Origin: SZUA-521 sp041738285
GTDB lineage: Bacteria > Pseudomonadota > Gammaproteobacteria > Pseudomonadales > Azotimanducaceae
Assembly: GCA_041738285.1 (NCBI GenBank)
Contig: JBGSQB010000150.1
Coordinates: 62,001-126,000, forward strand
Length of the DNA: 64,000 nucleotides
Direction: 5' to 3'
Shown here piece after piece: positions 52,074-60,134 of the stretch; position 1 is the first letter of the stretch, and each line of letters opens with the position of its first letter. The translations under genes and the position numbers were made by a program. The notes below the pieces were generated by a model. The model was given only the letters and a program-made list of their open reading frames with translations. It made no database searches and was not told the DNA's origin.

Positions 52074-52889
52074 CTAGCTCGGGTCTTTGAAGGCAGGCGC
52101 GCGGTTTTCGAAGTTCGCCTTCACCGCCTCGATCTGGTTCGGGCTGCCGATCAGTTTGCCCTGCAATTCTTGTTCGAGCGCGAGACCCACCGCAGGGTCG
52201 GCATGCCAGGCGGTTTCCAGCAGTTGCTTGCCGAAGCGAATGGCATCGGGTGAACGGCCGGCGATCTCGCGGGCGAGTTCGAGCGCCGCTTCCAACGGGT
52301 TGTCAGCGACCCGAGTGACGAGCCCCAGCGCCTTGGCCTCGGTGCCACTGATGACACGGCCGGAGAACGTCAGCTCTTTGGCCACGTCCAGGGTCACGAG
52401 GTCGCGCAACGTCTGGGTCAGCGACATGTCGGGAATCAGACCCCACTTGATCTCCATCACCGACAGCTTCGCGTCGGGCGCGGCGATGCGGATGTCGCCG
52501 CCGAGGGCAATCTGACAGCCGCCGCCATAGGCAACGCCGTGAATTGCGGTAATCACCGGCATGGGTAAGCGCTTCCACACCATGGCGGGTCGCTGCGCGC
52601 GGTTTTCCGGGAACTCGGCGTTGTGCGCAAACAGGTTCTTCGTGTCGGCGTTGCTCGAACGCTGGCCGCCACCCATGCCCTGGAACGAACTGAAGTCGAG
52701 CCCCGCGCAGAAGCCACGGCCGTTGCCGGACAGCACCACCGCGCGCACATCCTTGGCCTCCATCAGGGATTCGCCCGCGGAAATGATGGCCGCGAACATC
52801 TCACCACTTAAGGCGTTGTACTTGTCGGGTCGGTTCAAGCGCACGTCGGCAACGCCGCCGCGCTTTTCGATGGTCACCAGGTCAGTCAT
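52074..52889 (-). CDS. Enoyl-CoA hydratase/isomerase family protein (crotonase)
   Basis: 271 residues. HGVAYGGGCQIALGGDIRIA (about 115-134) forms the oxyanion loop. The catalytic region reads MEIKWGLIPDMSLT, where Glu and Asp eight residues apart match the pair of dienoyl-CoA isomerase (ECH1), rather than the two-glutamate hydratase pattern. A delta3,5-delta2,4-dienoyl-CoA isomerase is therefore plausible. The stop lies 6 bases before the carboxyltransferase start, so they are co-transcribed. Confidence 0.82.
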   Translation of the reverse strand: MTDLVTIEKRGGVADVRLNRPDKYNALSGEMFAAIISAGESLMEAKDVRAVVLSGNGRGFCAGLDFSSFQGMGGGQRSSNADTKNLFAHNAEFPENRAQRPAMVWKRLPMPVITAIHGVAYGGGCQIALGGDIRIAAPDAKLSVMEIKWGLIPDMSLTQTLRDLVTLDVAKELTFSGRVISGTEAKALGLVTRVADNPLEAALELAREIAGRSPDAIRFGKQLLETAWHADPAVGLALEQELQGKLIGSPNQIEAVKANFENRAPAFKDPS

Positions 52890-52938
52890 GGCTGTGTCCG
52901 GTTGGATAATGAGGGGATGAGTGTGCCACAGGCACCCG

Positions 52939-53160
52939 TCACGACTCGATCACCGCGAGTATTTCACCCTCGGAGACGGGCTGCTCGACGGCCACATTGA
53001 GCGCCGTCAGCGTGCCCGATGCCGGGCTTTCAATCGGGATCTCCATCTTCATCGACTCCAGGATCAAGAGCACATCGCCTTCGGCGACGCGCTGACCCAC
53101 GGCGGCTTCGACCTTCCACACGCGCCCGGTGACGAGCGATTCCACGTCATGTCGCGCCAT
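52939..53160 (-). CDS. Stand-alone biotinyl carrier protein (BCCP-like domain)
   Basis: 73 residues, essentially one biotinyl domain: LLILESMKMEIPIESP with the biotinylated Lys38. It is unusually short compared with AccB (about 150 residues), which carries an extra N-terminal region. An AGGAG directly abuts the ATG with no spacing, so initiation may depend on coupling with the 53164 gene, whose stop overlaps that AGGAG. It would carry carboxyl-biotin for the carboxyltransferase at 50514. Confidence 0.85.
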   Translation of the reverse strand: MARHDVESLVTGRVWKVEAAVGQRVAEGDVLLILESMKMEIPIESPASGTLTALNVAVEQPVSEGEILAVIES

Positions 53161-53163
53161 CTC

Positions 53164-53511
53164 CTAGTTCTCCTCGTTGTCAGATACGTACCGCTGATAC
53201 TCGACCCATGCCGCGATGAACCCACCCAATCCGCGCGCTTGCGTCTGGGTCGTGCGACGGTCGTTGTTCACCGCGTCGCGCACATCGTCGACGATCTTGT
53301 TCAATGGATCACGCGCGATGGCGACGATGAACATGTCGGTCGCCGGCCCGCCACGGTGATCGGCCGGCTTGGGCAGCGGCTGCGTCGCAAGCGCAACGCG
53401 CAGCAGTGCCTTGAGATGGTCGCTGCCCAGCAGTTCCATCGATGCCTCGAGCATCCACCTCGAGAACACATCCGGCCGATCACTGAGCGCCTTGTAAGTC
53501 GGCCAGTCCAA
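53164..53511 (-). CDS. Conserved hypothetical protein (TTG start)
   Basis: 115 residues, acidic-to-neutral, helical. WPTYKALSDRPDVFSRWMLE (about 3-22) and LVTQ-like stretches with RDPLNKIVDDVRDAVNN suggest a helical bundle; no recognised family. It lies between purC and the biotin carrier gene with 3-base spacing to the latter. Start is uncertain: TTG 53511 or an internal Met (about codon 20). It may be a carboxylase-associated accessory protein, which is inference only. Confidence 0.6.
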   Translation of the reverse strand: MDWPTYKALSDRPDVFSRWMLEASMELLGSDHLKALLRVALATQPLPKPADHRGGPATDMFIVAIARDPLNKIVDDVRDAVNNDRRTTQTQARGLGGFIAAWVEYQRYVSDNEEN

Positions 53512-53529
53512 GACGGCGCCGCAGCGGAC

Positions 53530-54465
53530 TCAACCGAACCGGCCGAGGTCGAGGGCGTCCCCGGTCAACCGCCGATAGACCTCGAGGTAACGCGCAAGGG
53601 TGCTCTCGATCACTTCATCCGGCAGTGTCGGACCAGGCGGGGTCTTGTTCCACAGCTTCTGTGCCACCAGCGTCTCGAGATAGTTGCGCACATACTGCTT
53701 GTCGAAACTCGGCTGCTCCGCACCGGGGCGCCAGTCGTCGGCCGGCCAGAATCGTGAACTGTCGGGGGTGAAGATCTCGTCGATCAGCAGCGGCCGCGTG
53801 TCGGTCGGCGAGCGGCCGAACTCGAATTTGGTATCGGCCAGAATGATGCCGCGGCTGGCCGCGTACGCGCGCGCATCGGCGTACAGGCGGAGCGTCGTTT
53901 CCTTCAGCCAGGCCATCAGATCGACGCCGACGATATCGGCGCCGTCGTCGAAGGTGATGTTCTCATCGTGCCCGGACGCTGCCTTGCTCGAGGGTGTGAA
54001 GACGGGTGTCGGCAACGCATCGCCATTATGCAGACCCGCCGGCATCTCGATGCCGCAAACGGAACCGGTCGCCACGTAGTCCTTGTATCCGCTGCCCGCC
54101 AGATAACCCCGCGCGACGCATTCGATCGGAATCACATCCGTGCGCCGGCACAGCATCACGCGCCCGGCGATCGCGCGGCGCAGCGTATCGTCAATGCCCA
54201 CAACGTCCGCCGCATCGGTCGACACCAGATGATGAGGCAGCGACTTGCCGATGCGATCGAACCAGAATTTCGCCAGCTGCGTGAGGACGATGCCTTTACC
54301 CGGCACGCCGTTGGCCATCACCACATCAAAGGCACTGATGCGATCGCTGGCGATGATGAGGACGCCGGCGCCGCCGCCCGGCAGTTCGACGTCATACAGG
54401 TCACGAACCTTGCCTTGCCTGCGATTGGGCAGCGGCAGATCGGTGGATAGCAGCGCGGCAGCCAT
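53530..54465 (-). CDS. purC: Phosphoribosylaminoimidazole-succinocarboxamide synthase
   Basis: SAICAR synthetase, step 8 of purine synthesis (ATP-dependent aspartate ligation). 311 residues, the longer yeast-like form rather than the 240-residue E. coli one. Seen: RQGKVRDLYDV (about 17-27), IASDRISAFDVVM, ECVARGYLAGSGYKDY, and ADTKFEFG. The ATG 54465 is preferred to a TTG two codons earlier; it touches the SDR stop (TGACCATGG). The neighbouring genes are acyl-CoA enzymes, so the placement is not metabolically obvious. Confidence 0.93.
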   Translation of the reverse strand: MAAALLSTDLPLPNRRQGKVRDLYDVELPGGGAGVLIIASDRISAFDVVMANGVPGKGIVLTQLAKFWFDRIGKSLPHHLVSTDAADVVGIDDTLRRAIAGRVMLCRRTDVIPIECVARGYLAGSGYKDYVATGSVCGIEMPAGLHNGDALPTPVFTPSSKAASGHDENITFDDGADIVGVDLMAWLKETTLRLYADARAYAASRGIILADTKFEFGRSPTDTRPLLIDEIFTPDSSRFWPADDWRPGAEQPSFDKQYVRNYLETLVAQKLWNKTPPGPTLPDEVIESTLARYLEVYRRLTGDALDLGRFG

Positions 54466-54467
54466 GG

Positions 54468-55235
54468 TCAACGCGCCGTGGAGCCGCCGTCAGCCATGTA
54501 CACGGAGCCGGTGAGAAAGCTGCTGTCGTCACAGGAGAGAAACAGCATCAGCCGCGCAATCTCGTCCGGCTGTCCGTACCGACCCAGCGGAATCTGACTG
54601 CTGATGGTCTGATGGGCCAGCTGTGCGCTGCCGGGCATGATCCCTTCTTCGAGACTTCTCATCATCCGCGTCTCCGTGGGCGCGGGATTGACCGTGTTGA
54701 CGCGAATGTTGAACGGCGCGCATTCCAGCGCCGCAGTCCGCATCATGCCGATTACCGCGTGTTTGCTGGTGATGTAAGCGGAGATACCTGGTGATCCGGT
54801 CACGCCGGCGGTAGAAGACGTGATGACGATGCTGCCGCCGCCGCGTTCCTTGAGGGCTGGGATGACCGACTTCAACCCCAACCAGACGCCGCGCACGTTG
54901 ACGGCCATCACCCGGTCGAACATGTCGATGTCGTAGTCCGTGATCGGTTTGACCTGCCCCTCGATCCCCGCGTTGGCGAGGAACACATCCACGCCACCGA
55001 ACCGCTCGATGGTTTGCGCCACCATGCGTTGGTTGTCCTCGGGCTTGGTCACGTCGGCAACGCAGGTGGCGATGCGATTGCTGCCGATCTCGGCAGCCGC
55101 TGCATCGAGCGCTTTCTGCGACATATCGACCAGCATCACGTTGGCGCCTTCTTCCGCGAACATCGCCCCCGCGGACTTGCCAATGCCACCGGCCCCGCCG
55201 GTGATGATGACTACCTTGCCCTCCAATCGCCCCAT
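54468..55235 (-). CDS. SDR-family oxidoreductase
   Basis: 255 residues, classical SDR: GGAGGIGKSAGAMFA nucleotide loop (about 14-28), LANAGIEG (about 86-93), SSTAG with Ser near 140, and YITSK (about 153-157) with Tyr and Lys. The specificity for cofactor and substrate is unknown; the family includes 7-alpha-hydroxysteroid and 3-ketoacyl dehydrogenases. GGGAGC lies about 6 bases before the ATG. The downstream purC ATG lies 2 bases past its stop. Confidence 0.85.
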   Translation of the reverse strand: MGRLEGKVVIITGGAGGIGKSAGAMFAEEGANVMLVDMSQKALDAAAAEIGSNRIATCVADVTKPEDNQRMVAQTIERFGGVDVFLANAGIEGQVKPITDYDIDMFDRVMAVNVRGVWLGLKSVIPALKERGGGSIVITSSTAGVTGSPGISAYITSKHAVIGMMRTAALECAPFNIRVNTVNPAPTETRMMRSLEEGIMPGSAQLAHQTISSQIPLGRYGQPDEIARLMLFLSCDDSSFLTGSVYMADGGSTAR

Positions 55236-55263
55236 GTCGTGCTCCCTTTTTTTCAGTCTGGTT

Positions 55264-56487
55264 TCATGCCAACGCGCGGTCGAAGTCGTCGATCAGGTCG
55301 GCTGTTTCCTCGATCCCCACCGAGATGCGGATCAGCGAATCGTCAATGCCCATCGACGCCCGTCGCTCGGCGCCCATTTCATAGTAGATGGTATGCGCAA
55401 CGGGAATGGCGAGCGTACGGTTGTCGCCGAGGTTGCTCGACTTCACCACGACATCGAGCCGATTGAGGAAGTCGAACACGTCCACCGAATGATCCAATTC
55501 GAACGAAAAGAGCGCGCCGGCGTGGCGGAACAGGCGCGCAGCGCGCGTGTGCTCGGGGTGATGCGCAAGACCCGGATAGTAGACGGCACGCACTTTGTCG
55601 TGAGCCTCCAGGAATTCAACAAGCGCCGTTGTACTGGCGCACTGTCGATCCATGCGCAGCGCCAGCGTTTCACTGCCGACCGCAATGTGATGTGCGGCCT
55701 CGGGCCCAAGCGCCGCACCGAAGTCGCGCAGCCCCTTCTTCTTGATCTGGGTCAGGCCCCACATCGACGCATTGCCCGTGCGATACAGCGGATCGATGTT
55801 GGGGAACGTCGACCAGTCGAAGTTACCGGCCTCGGTGATGGCGCCGCCCAGTACGTTGCCATGTCCGCCGATGTACTTGGTGAGGCTGTTCACCACCAGA
55901 CTCGCCGCCACGGCGCGCGGCTGGAACAGATAGGGCGACGTCATCGTGTTGTCGACGACGTACACGAGACCCAGCTTCCCGCAGAGCGCGCCAATGCCTT
56001 CCAGATCGGACACCTGGGTGCGGGGATTGGCGATGGTCTCGACGAACACCAGACGCGTGTTCGACGTGACCGCCGCGGCAACGGCATCGACGCTGGTGGC
56101 ATCGACGAAGGTCACATCGATGCCGTGACTGACGAAGCTCTGGAACAGGCTGTTGGTGTTGCCGAACAGGAACGACGAGGAAACGATGTGATCGCCCGCG
56201 CGCAGCAGCGCGAACATCATGGTGCCGATCGCGCTCATGCCAGTGGCGAAGCAGATCGACGCAAGGCCGGATTCCATCCGACTGACTTTCTGTTCCAGCG
56301 CCTCCACGGTCGGGTTGATCTGCCGGCCGTAGGAGTAGCCCTTCTGCCGCCCCTGAAACACCGCGGCGAGATCGCGCGCGTCCTCGTATCCGTAGGCGAC
56401 GTTGGCGTGAATGGGTTTGTGCAGCGATCCATGCTCGATGGCGCTGCGACGGTCACCGTGAACGATGGTGGTGGTGAATCCTGGCAT
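55264..56487 (-). CDS. Cys/Met metabolism PLP enzyme (sulfhydrylase or gamma-lyase type)
   Basis: 407 residues, the transsulfuration family. SYGRQINPTVEALEQKVSRM (about 52-71), FATGMSAIGTMMFALLRAGD and the PLP Lys in VVNSLTKYIGGHGNVLGG (about 208-225) are clear. It could be O-succinyl/acetylhomoserine sulfhydrylase, cystathionine gamma-lyase or methionine gamma-lyase; the sequence does not separate these. MetR is encoded in the window, and could control it in trans. It precedes the SDR gene by 28 bases. Confidence 0.85.
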   Translation of the reverse strand: MPGFTTTIVHGDRRSAIEHGSLHKPIHANVAYGYEDARDLAAVFQGRQKGYSYGRQINPTVEALEQKVSRMESGLASICFATGMSAIGTMMFALLRAGDHIVSSSFLFGNTNSLFQSFVSHGIDVTFVDATSVDAVAAAVTSNTRLVFVETIANPRTQVSDLEGIGALCGKLGLVYVVDNTMTSPYLFQPRAVAASLVVNSLTKYIGGHGNVLGGAITEAGNFDWSTFPNIDPLYRTGNASMWGLTQIKKKGLRDFGAALGPEAAHHIAVGSETLALRMDRQCASTTALVEFLEAHDKVRAVYYPGLAHHPEHTRAARLFRHAGALFSFELDHSVDVFDFLNRLDVVVKSSNLGDNRTLAIPVAHTIYYEMGAERRASMGIDDSLIRISVGIEETADLIDDFDRALA

Positions 56488-56553
56488 GGCGGAACGGCTG
56501 CGTGGGACGGCGAAAGGCTGGCATGTTACGACACGCCCGCTACCCCGGCCAGA

Positions 56554-58830
56554 TCAAACCACGGTGGCCAACGCGTCGGACTCGCCGTGCAGGAGCCGCA
56601 CGAACGGGTTCTGGCGGAGCAGCGTCTTGAGTTCGCCGGCCGGCACCGGTCTGCTGAAGATGAAGCCCTGCACTTCCTTGCAGCCCTGGGATTTCAGATA
56701 GTTGAGCTGGGTGCGCGTCTCCACGCCCTCGGCGATCAGATCCAGCTTCAATCCGCGCGCCATGGCGACGATTGCGTTGATGATGCTTGCATCGGTCTGA
56801 TCCGCGCGGATGTCGCCTACGAAGCTGCGATCGATCTTGAGCGTGCTGACCGGAAACTGCTGCAGATACGACAGCGACGAATAGCCGGTGCCAAAATCGT
56901 CGATGGCGATGCGCAGACCCCGACGGCGCAGTTCGCGCAGCCTCGGCACGATCACTTCGATATCCTTCATGATCGCGTTTTCGGTGATTTCGATTTTCAG
57001 TTGCTCCGGCGCCATGCCCGAGTTGTCGAACACGCTGAAGAACCGCTCGACGAACCCGTCCTGCTCGAGTTGCTGTGCCGAAATGTTCACCGACAGCCGA
57101 ATGTTGTCGAGGCCCAGGCGGCGCCATTCGCCGATGTCCTGGAACGCCTTGAGCTGCACCCATTCATCGACCTGAGTGATCAGCCCGGTCTCTTCCGCCA
57201 CCGACAGGAACTCATCGGGCGCGATCAGCCCCATGCGCGGATGTTGCCAGCGCACCAGCGCCTCGACGCCGATGATCTTGCCATCGTCGAGGCATACCTG
57301 AGGCTGATAAAAAACCCGTAATTCACCGCTCACCAGGGCGTTACGCAGTTCCCGCTCCATGGACAGGCGGGTGGAAAACTTGTAGTTCATCTCCTCAGAG
57401 AAGAACTGGTAACCGTTCTTGCCCCGGCCTTTGACGTGATACATCGCGATGTCGGAGCTCTGAATCAGCGATTCGACCGTGTCGCCTGCTTCCGGATACA
57501 TGGCAATGCCGATGCTCGCGCCCACGAACAGTTCGTGGCCATCGATGACGAACGGTGCACCGAGCTTGTCGAGAATCTTGTCGGCAATGACTACGACGTC
57601 ATCGCGGGTGCGCACTTCAGGCAGGAGCAAGGTGAACTCGTCCCCACCGAATCGCGACAGTGTGTCACCCTTGCGCAGGCAGCCCTGCAATCGGTTCGAA
57701 ACTGCCTTCAACAGCCGATCGCCCATCGTGTGACCGAGCGTGTCGTTGACGATCTTGAAGCGGTCGAGATCCAGGAACATCACCGCAAGGCGCCGCTTGT
57801 TGCGTCCGGCATGGGCGATTGCGAGGCTCAAACGGTCTTTGAGCAGCGCGCGATTGGGCAGGTGCGTGAGCAGGTCGTGATAGGCCTGAAAGTTGATGAC
57901 CTGCTCGGCCTCTTTGCGCTCCGAGATGTCGCGCGCCGTGCCGTACGTGCCGCGGAAGTTCTCCCGGCTGCGCTCCTGGGAATCGGCGTACACGCCCTGG
58001 GCGGTGAGGTCCATCCACACGAGTTGGCTCTGAAACGGCCGATCCGCACTGCTGCTGCGGCGCGAACGCAGCCGCAGCTCGGTGTTGCGTGCTGCCCGGT
58101 CACCGGTGCGCCGCTCGTTGAAGAGATGACGCGCCGCCTCCAGGTCCTCTTCGTAAACCACTTCCTCATAGTGTTTGCCGACCAATTCATCCTTCGAGTA
58201 GCCGAGCAGACTCTCGACCCGGTCGTTCAAGAACGAGAAGCAGCCGTTGCGATCGAGGATGTACACGAGGTCCGGTGAGTTGTTGACGATGAAGCGGTGC
58301 AGCTCCTCCGACATGAACAACTTCTGTTCGATGAGATCGTTGCGCTGCTCGAGGCGACGATGTCGCAGCGCTTTTTCCAGGGCCGACAGCAGCTCGGATG
58401 CTTCGTAGGGCTTTTTGACGAAGTCGAAGGCCCCACAGGTGAGCGCCTGACGAACGCCGGAAAAGCTCGCATCGCCGCTGACCACCACGAACTTCGACGA
58501 CAGTCCGCGCTGCGTCGCGTATTCGAGCACGTCGTGGCCGCTGATCTCCGGCATGATCAGGTCGAGCAGCACCACGTCAAAGACATGCGCTTCCAGCGCC
58601 TGGGTCGCCGCGGTGCCACCCAACGCTTCGACCACCTTGTAGCCGTGCGCGCGCACCAGTTCCGACAGACTTGCGAGCAATTCGGGTTTGTCGTCGACCA
58701 GCAGAATGAGGGGCTCGGCGGGCGGCAGCGATGACTCGGCAGGTGCATCGTCGGGCGACATCGCCGCCTGGAGGAGCTCCTCGAAATTGACGAGCGAACG
58801 CGTGGTCTCAGCCTCGGACTTCAGACTCAT
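56554..58830 (-). CDS. REC-PAS-GGDEF-EAL cyclic-di-GMP signalling protein
   Basis: 758 residues. REC domain (about 42-160) with DDKPELLASL and phospho-acceptor Asp near 92 in VVLLDLIMP; PAS domain (about 188-290); GGDEF domain with intact RFGGDEFTLLLPEV; EAL domain with VEALVRWQHPRMG, ENAIMKD, DDFGTGYSSLSYL and LIAEGVET, so both catalytic sets look complete. Diguanylate cyclase or phosphodiesterase activity could dominate. The partner kinase is not adjacent; candidate kinases within the window lie at 23127 and 60135. It lies far from a promoter, upstream of the PLP gene. Confidence 0.92.
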   Translation of the reverse strand: MSLKSEAETTRSLVNFEELLQAAMSPDDAPAESSLPPAEPLILLVDDKPELLASLSELVRAHGYKVVEALGGTAATQALEAHVFDVVLLDLIMPEISGHDVLEYATQRGLSSKFVVVSGDASFSGVRQALTCGAFDFVKKPYEASELLSALEKALRHRRLEQRNDLIEQKLFMSEELHRFIVNNSPDLVYILDRNGCFSFLNDRVESLLGYSKDELVGKHYEEVVYEEDLEAARHLFNERRTGDRAARNTELRLRSRRSSSADRPFQSQLVWMDLTAQGVYADSQERSRENFRGTYGTARDISERKEAEQVINFQAYHDLLTHLPNRALLKDRLSLAIAHAGRNKRRLAVMFLDLDRFKIVNDTLGHTMGDRLLKAVSNRLQGCLRKGDTLSRFGGDEFTLLLPEVRTRDDVVVIADKILDKLGAPFVIDGHELFVGASIGIAMYPEAGDTVESLIQSSDIAMYHVKGRGKNGYQFFSEEMNYKFSTRLSMERELRNALVSGELRVFYQPQVCLDDGKIIGVEALVRWQHPRMGLIAPDEFLSVAEETGLITQVDEWVQLKAFQDIGEWRRLGLDNIRLSVNISAQQLEQDGFVERFFSVFDNSGMAPEQLKIEITENAIMKDIEVIVPRLRELRRRGLRIAIDDFGTGYSSLSYLQQFPVSTLKIDRSFVGDIRADQTDASIINAIVAMARGLKLDLIAEGVETRTQLNYLKSQGCKEVQGFIFSRPVPAGELKTLLRQNPFVRLLHGESDALATVV

Positions 58831-58910
58831 CTACTTCCCATGTCGAGCCGGCGCGGGCAAGCGCAGACCGTAACCCTTAAGCCGCTGATTTTCCAGTCCC
58901 GATACGCGTT

Positions 58911-59693
58911 TCAGCCGCGCCGGGTGAGGTCGTATTGCATGCCCTGGCGGTGCCGTTCGTCAGTCACCTCGGGCAGATGTCGCCGCTCACGCACCGCAGC
59001 GATCAGCACATCGATCGTCGAATAGCGCGCAAGGGTCTGCAGGGTCGTGAGCGTCGGATAGATCATCTTCCAACGACCTTGCGTGTGGTGCGCGAGCGCC
59101 TCATCGGGTGCAACCCACGCGCCACCCTCCAGCTCCGTGTGATGGTGCGCGACGATCTGGTTGCTCGGCATGACCGCGAGAAAGAACCGCGTGTCGAACC
59201 GCGCCGGCGCGCCTTCCGGCGTCAGCCAGTGACTGAAGTAGTGAATGCGGTCGGCAGTGAGCACGATGCGCTCGCGATTGCACAGATCGCTCATGCGCAA
59301 CTCACCGCGCTGCAGTGCATGTCGAAAACCATCGAAACGGGCGGCGGTCTCCTCATCGCTCATGTCGAGCAGCGCACCATCGATATGGCCGAACAGCACG
59401 CCGGCCTCCTCGAAGGACTCGCGGATCGCGGCCACCCAATAGGCGAGACCATCGCGCGGCAGACCGAGCGCGGCGCTCGCCTCGTCATCGCTCACTCCTT
59501 CGCAGTGCGCTGCATCTACCGAATCGCTCGGGTCGACCTTGCCACCCGGGAACACGTGCAGACCACCGAACGCTGCCGCGCCCGGCCGCTCCACCATGAA
59601 CACTTCGAAGCCCTCGGCGGAGTCGCGCTCGCGTACGAGCACGAGGGTCGCGGCCTTGCGCACCAGAGGTATATCAGGACTCGGCTGACTCAA
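58911..59693 (-). CDS. Nudix hydrolase (NUDT19-like, acyl-CoA or nucleotide)
   Basis: 260 residues. Nudix box GGKVDPSDS...AIRESFEEAGVLFG with an insert between the two halves (about 48-105), a known feature of the NUDT19/RP2p group that hydrolyses CoA esters. The front segment KAATLVLVRERDSAEGFEVF is also typical. The substrate is not proven; CoA diphosphatase activity would fit the acyl-CoA context. The gene lies divergent to the RHH gene, with 134 bases between them. Confidence 0.82.
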   Translation of the reverse strand: MSQPSPDIPLVRKAATLVLVRERDSAEGFEVFMVERPGAAAFGGLHVFPGGKVDPSDSVDAAHCEGVSDDEASAALGLPRDGLAYWVAAIRESFEEAGVLFGHIDGALLDMSDEETAARFDGFRHALQRGELRMSDLCNRERIVLTADRIHYFSHWLTPEGAPARFDTRFFLAVMPSNQIVAHHHTELEGGAWVAPDEALAHHTQGRWKMIYPTLTTLQTLARYSTIDVLIAAVRERRHLPEVTDERHRQGMQYDLTRRG

Positions 59694-59827
59694 GGATCAC
59701 TCCACCGAAACCAACTCGTCATCATACCTACGACAGAACCCCGACGCGCGATGTCAAACTGCCATCATTGAACGCCCGCCAGCGATGGAGATAAGCTCGA
59801 AGGGTCGATGCCTGGGAGGGAGGAGAC

Positions 59828-60127
59828 ATGAAGAAGGAGATCACTGACAAGTTCGTAGTGCGGCTACCCCGTCAGCTACGCGACCAACTGGCGGCCATGG
59901 CCAAACTCTACCGGCGCAGCATGAATGCCGAACTGCTGCTTCGGCTCGACTACTCGCTCAACGGAATCCCAGATCACGCGCGCGAAAAGGCACTGGAACC
60001 CTTCATGTTCCCGCAAATCGAACGCGTGGTCCGCGGCGATCTCACCGAAGATGAGCAACGATTGGTTCTCTGCTACCGACGACTCGCACCCCCGCGACAA
60101 GAAGCGCTGTTCACACTCATAACGTAG
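59828..60127 (+). CDS. Arc-like ribbon-helix-helix DNA-binding protein
   Basis: 99 residues. The N-terminal 45 residues (TDKFVVRLPRQLRDQLAAMA, then YRRSMNAELLLRLDYSL) form a clear Arc/MetJ-type ribbon-helix-helix domain. The C-terminal half (DLTEDEQRLVLCYRRLAPPR) resembles the end segments of small regulators. A very strong ribosome-binding region GGGAGGGAGGAG precedes the ATG. It is 7 bases upstream of the kinase gene, so it is probably co-transcribed and may regulate this module. A weak promoter (TTGAAC 59769-59774) is possible. Confidence 0.85.
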   Translation: MKKEITDKFVVRLPRQLRDQLAAMAKLYRRSMNAELLLRLDYSLNGIPDHAREKALEPFMFPQIERVVRGDLTEDEQRLVLCYRRLAPPRQEALFTLIT

Positions 60128-60134
60128 CGATTTT

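Noticed and set aside
54940..57321. A 793-codon open frame on the plus strand, and similar long antisense frames (for example 5400-6953 and 20553-21584)
   Set aside because: They lie exactly opposite well-defined genes (SDR, PLP enzyme, GGDEF-EAL; proS; aminotransferase). Their translations show no motifs and the composition expected of GC-rich third positions. No ribosome-binding sites or family matches.
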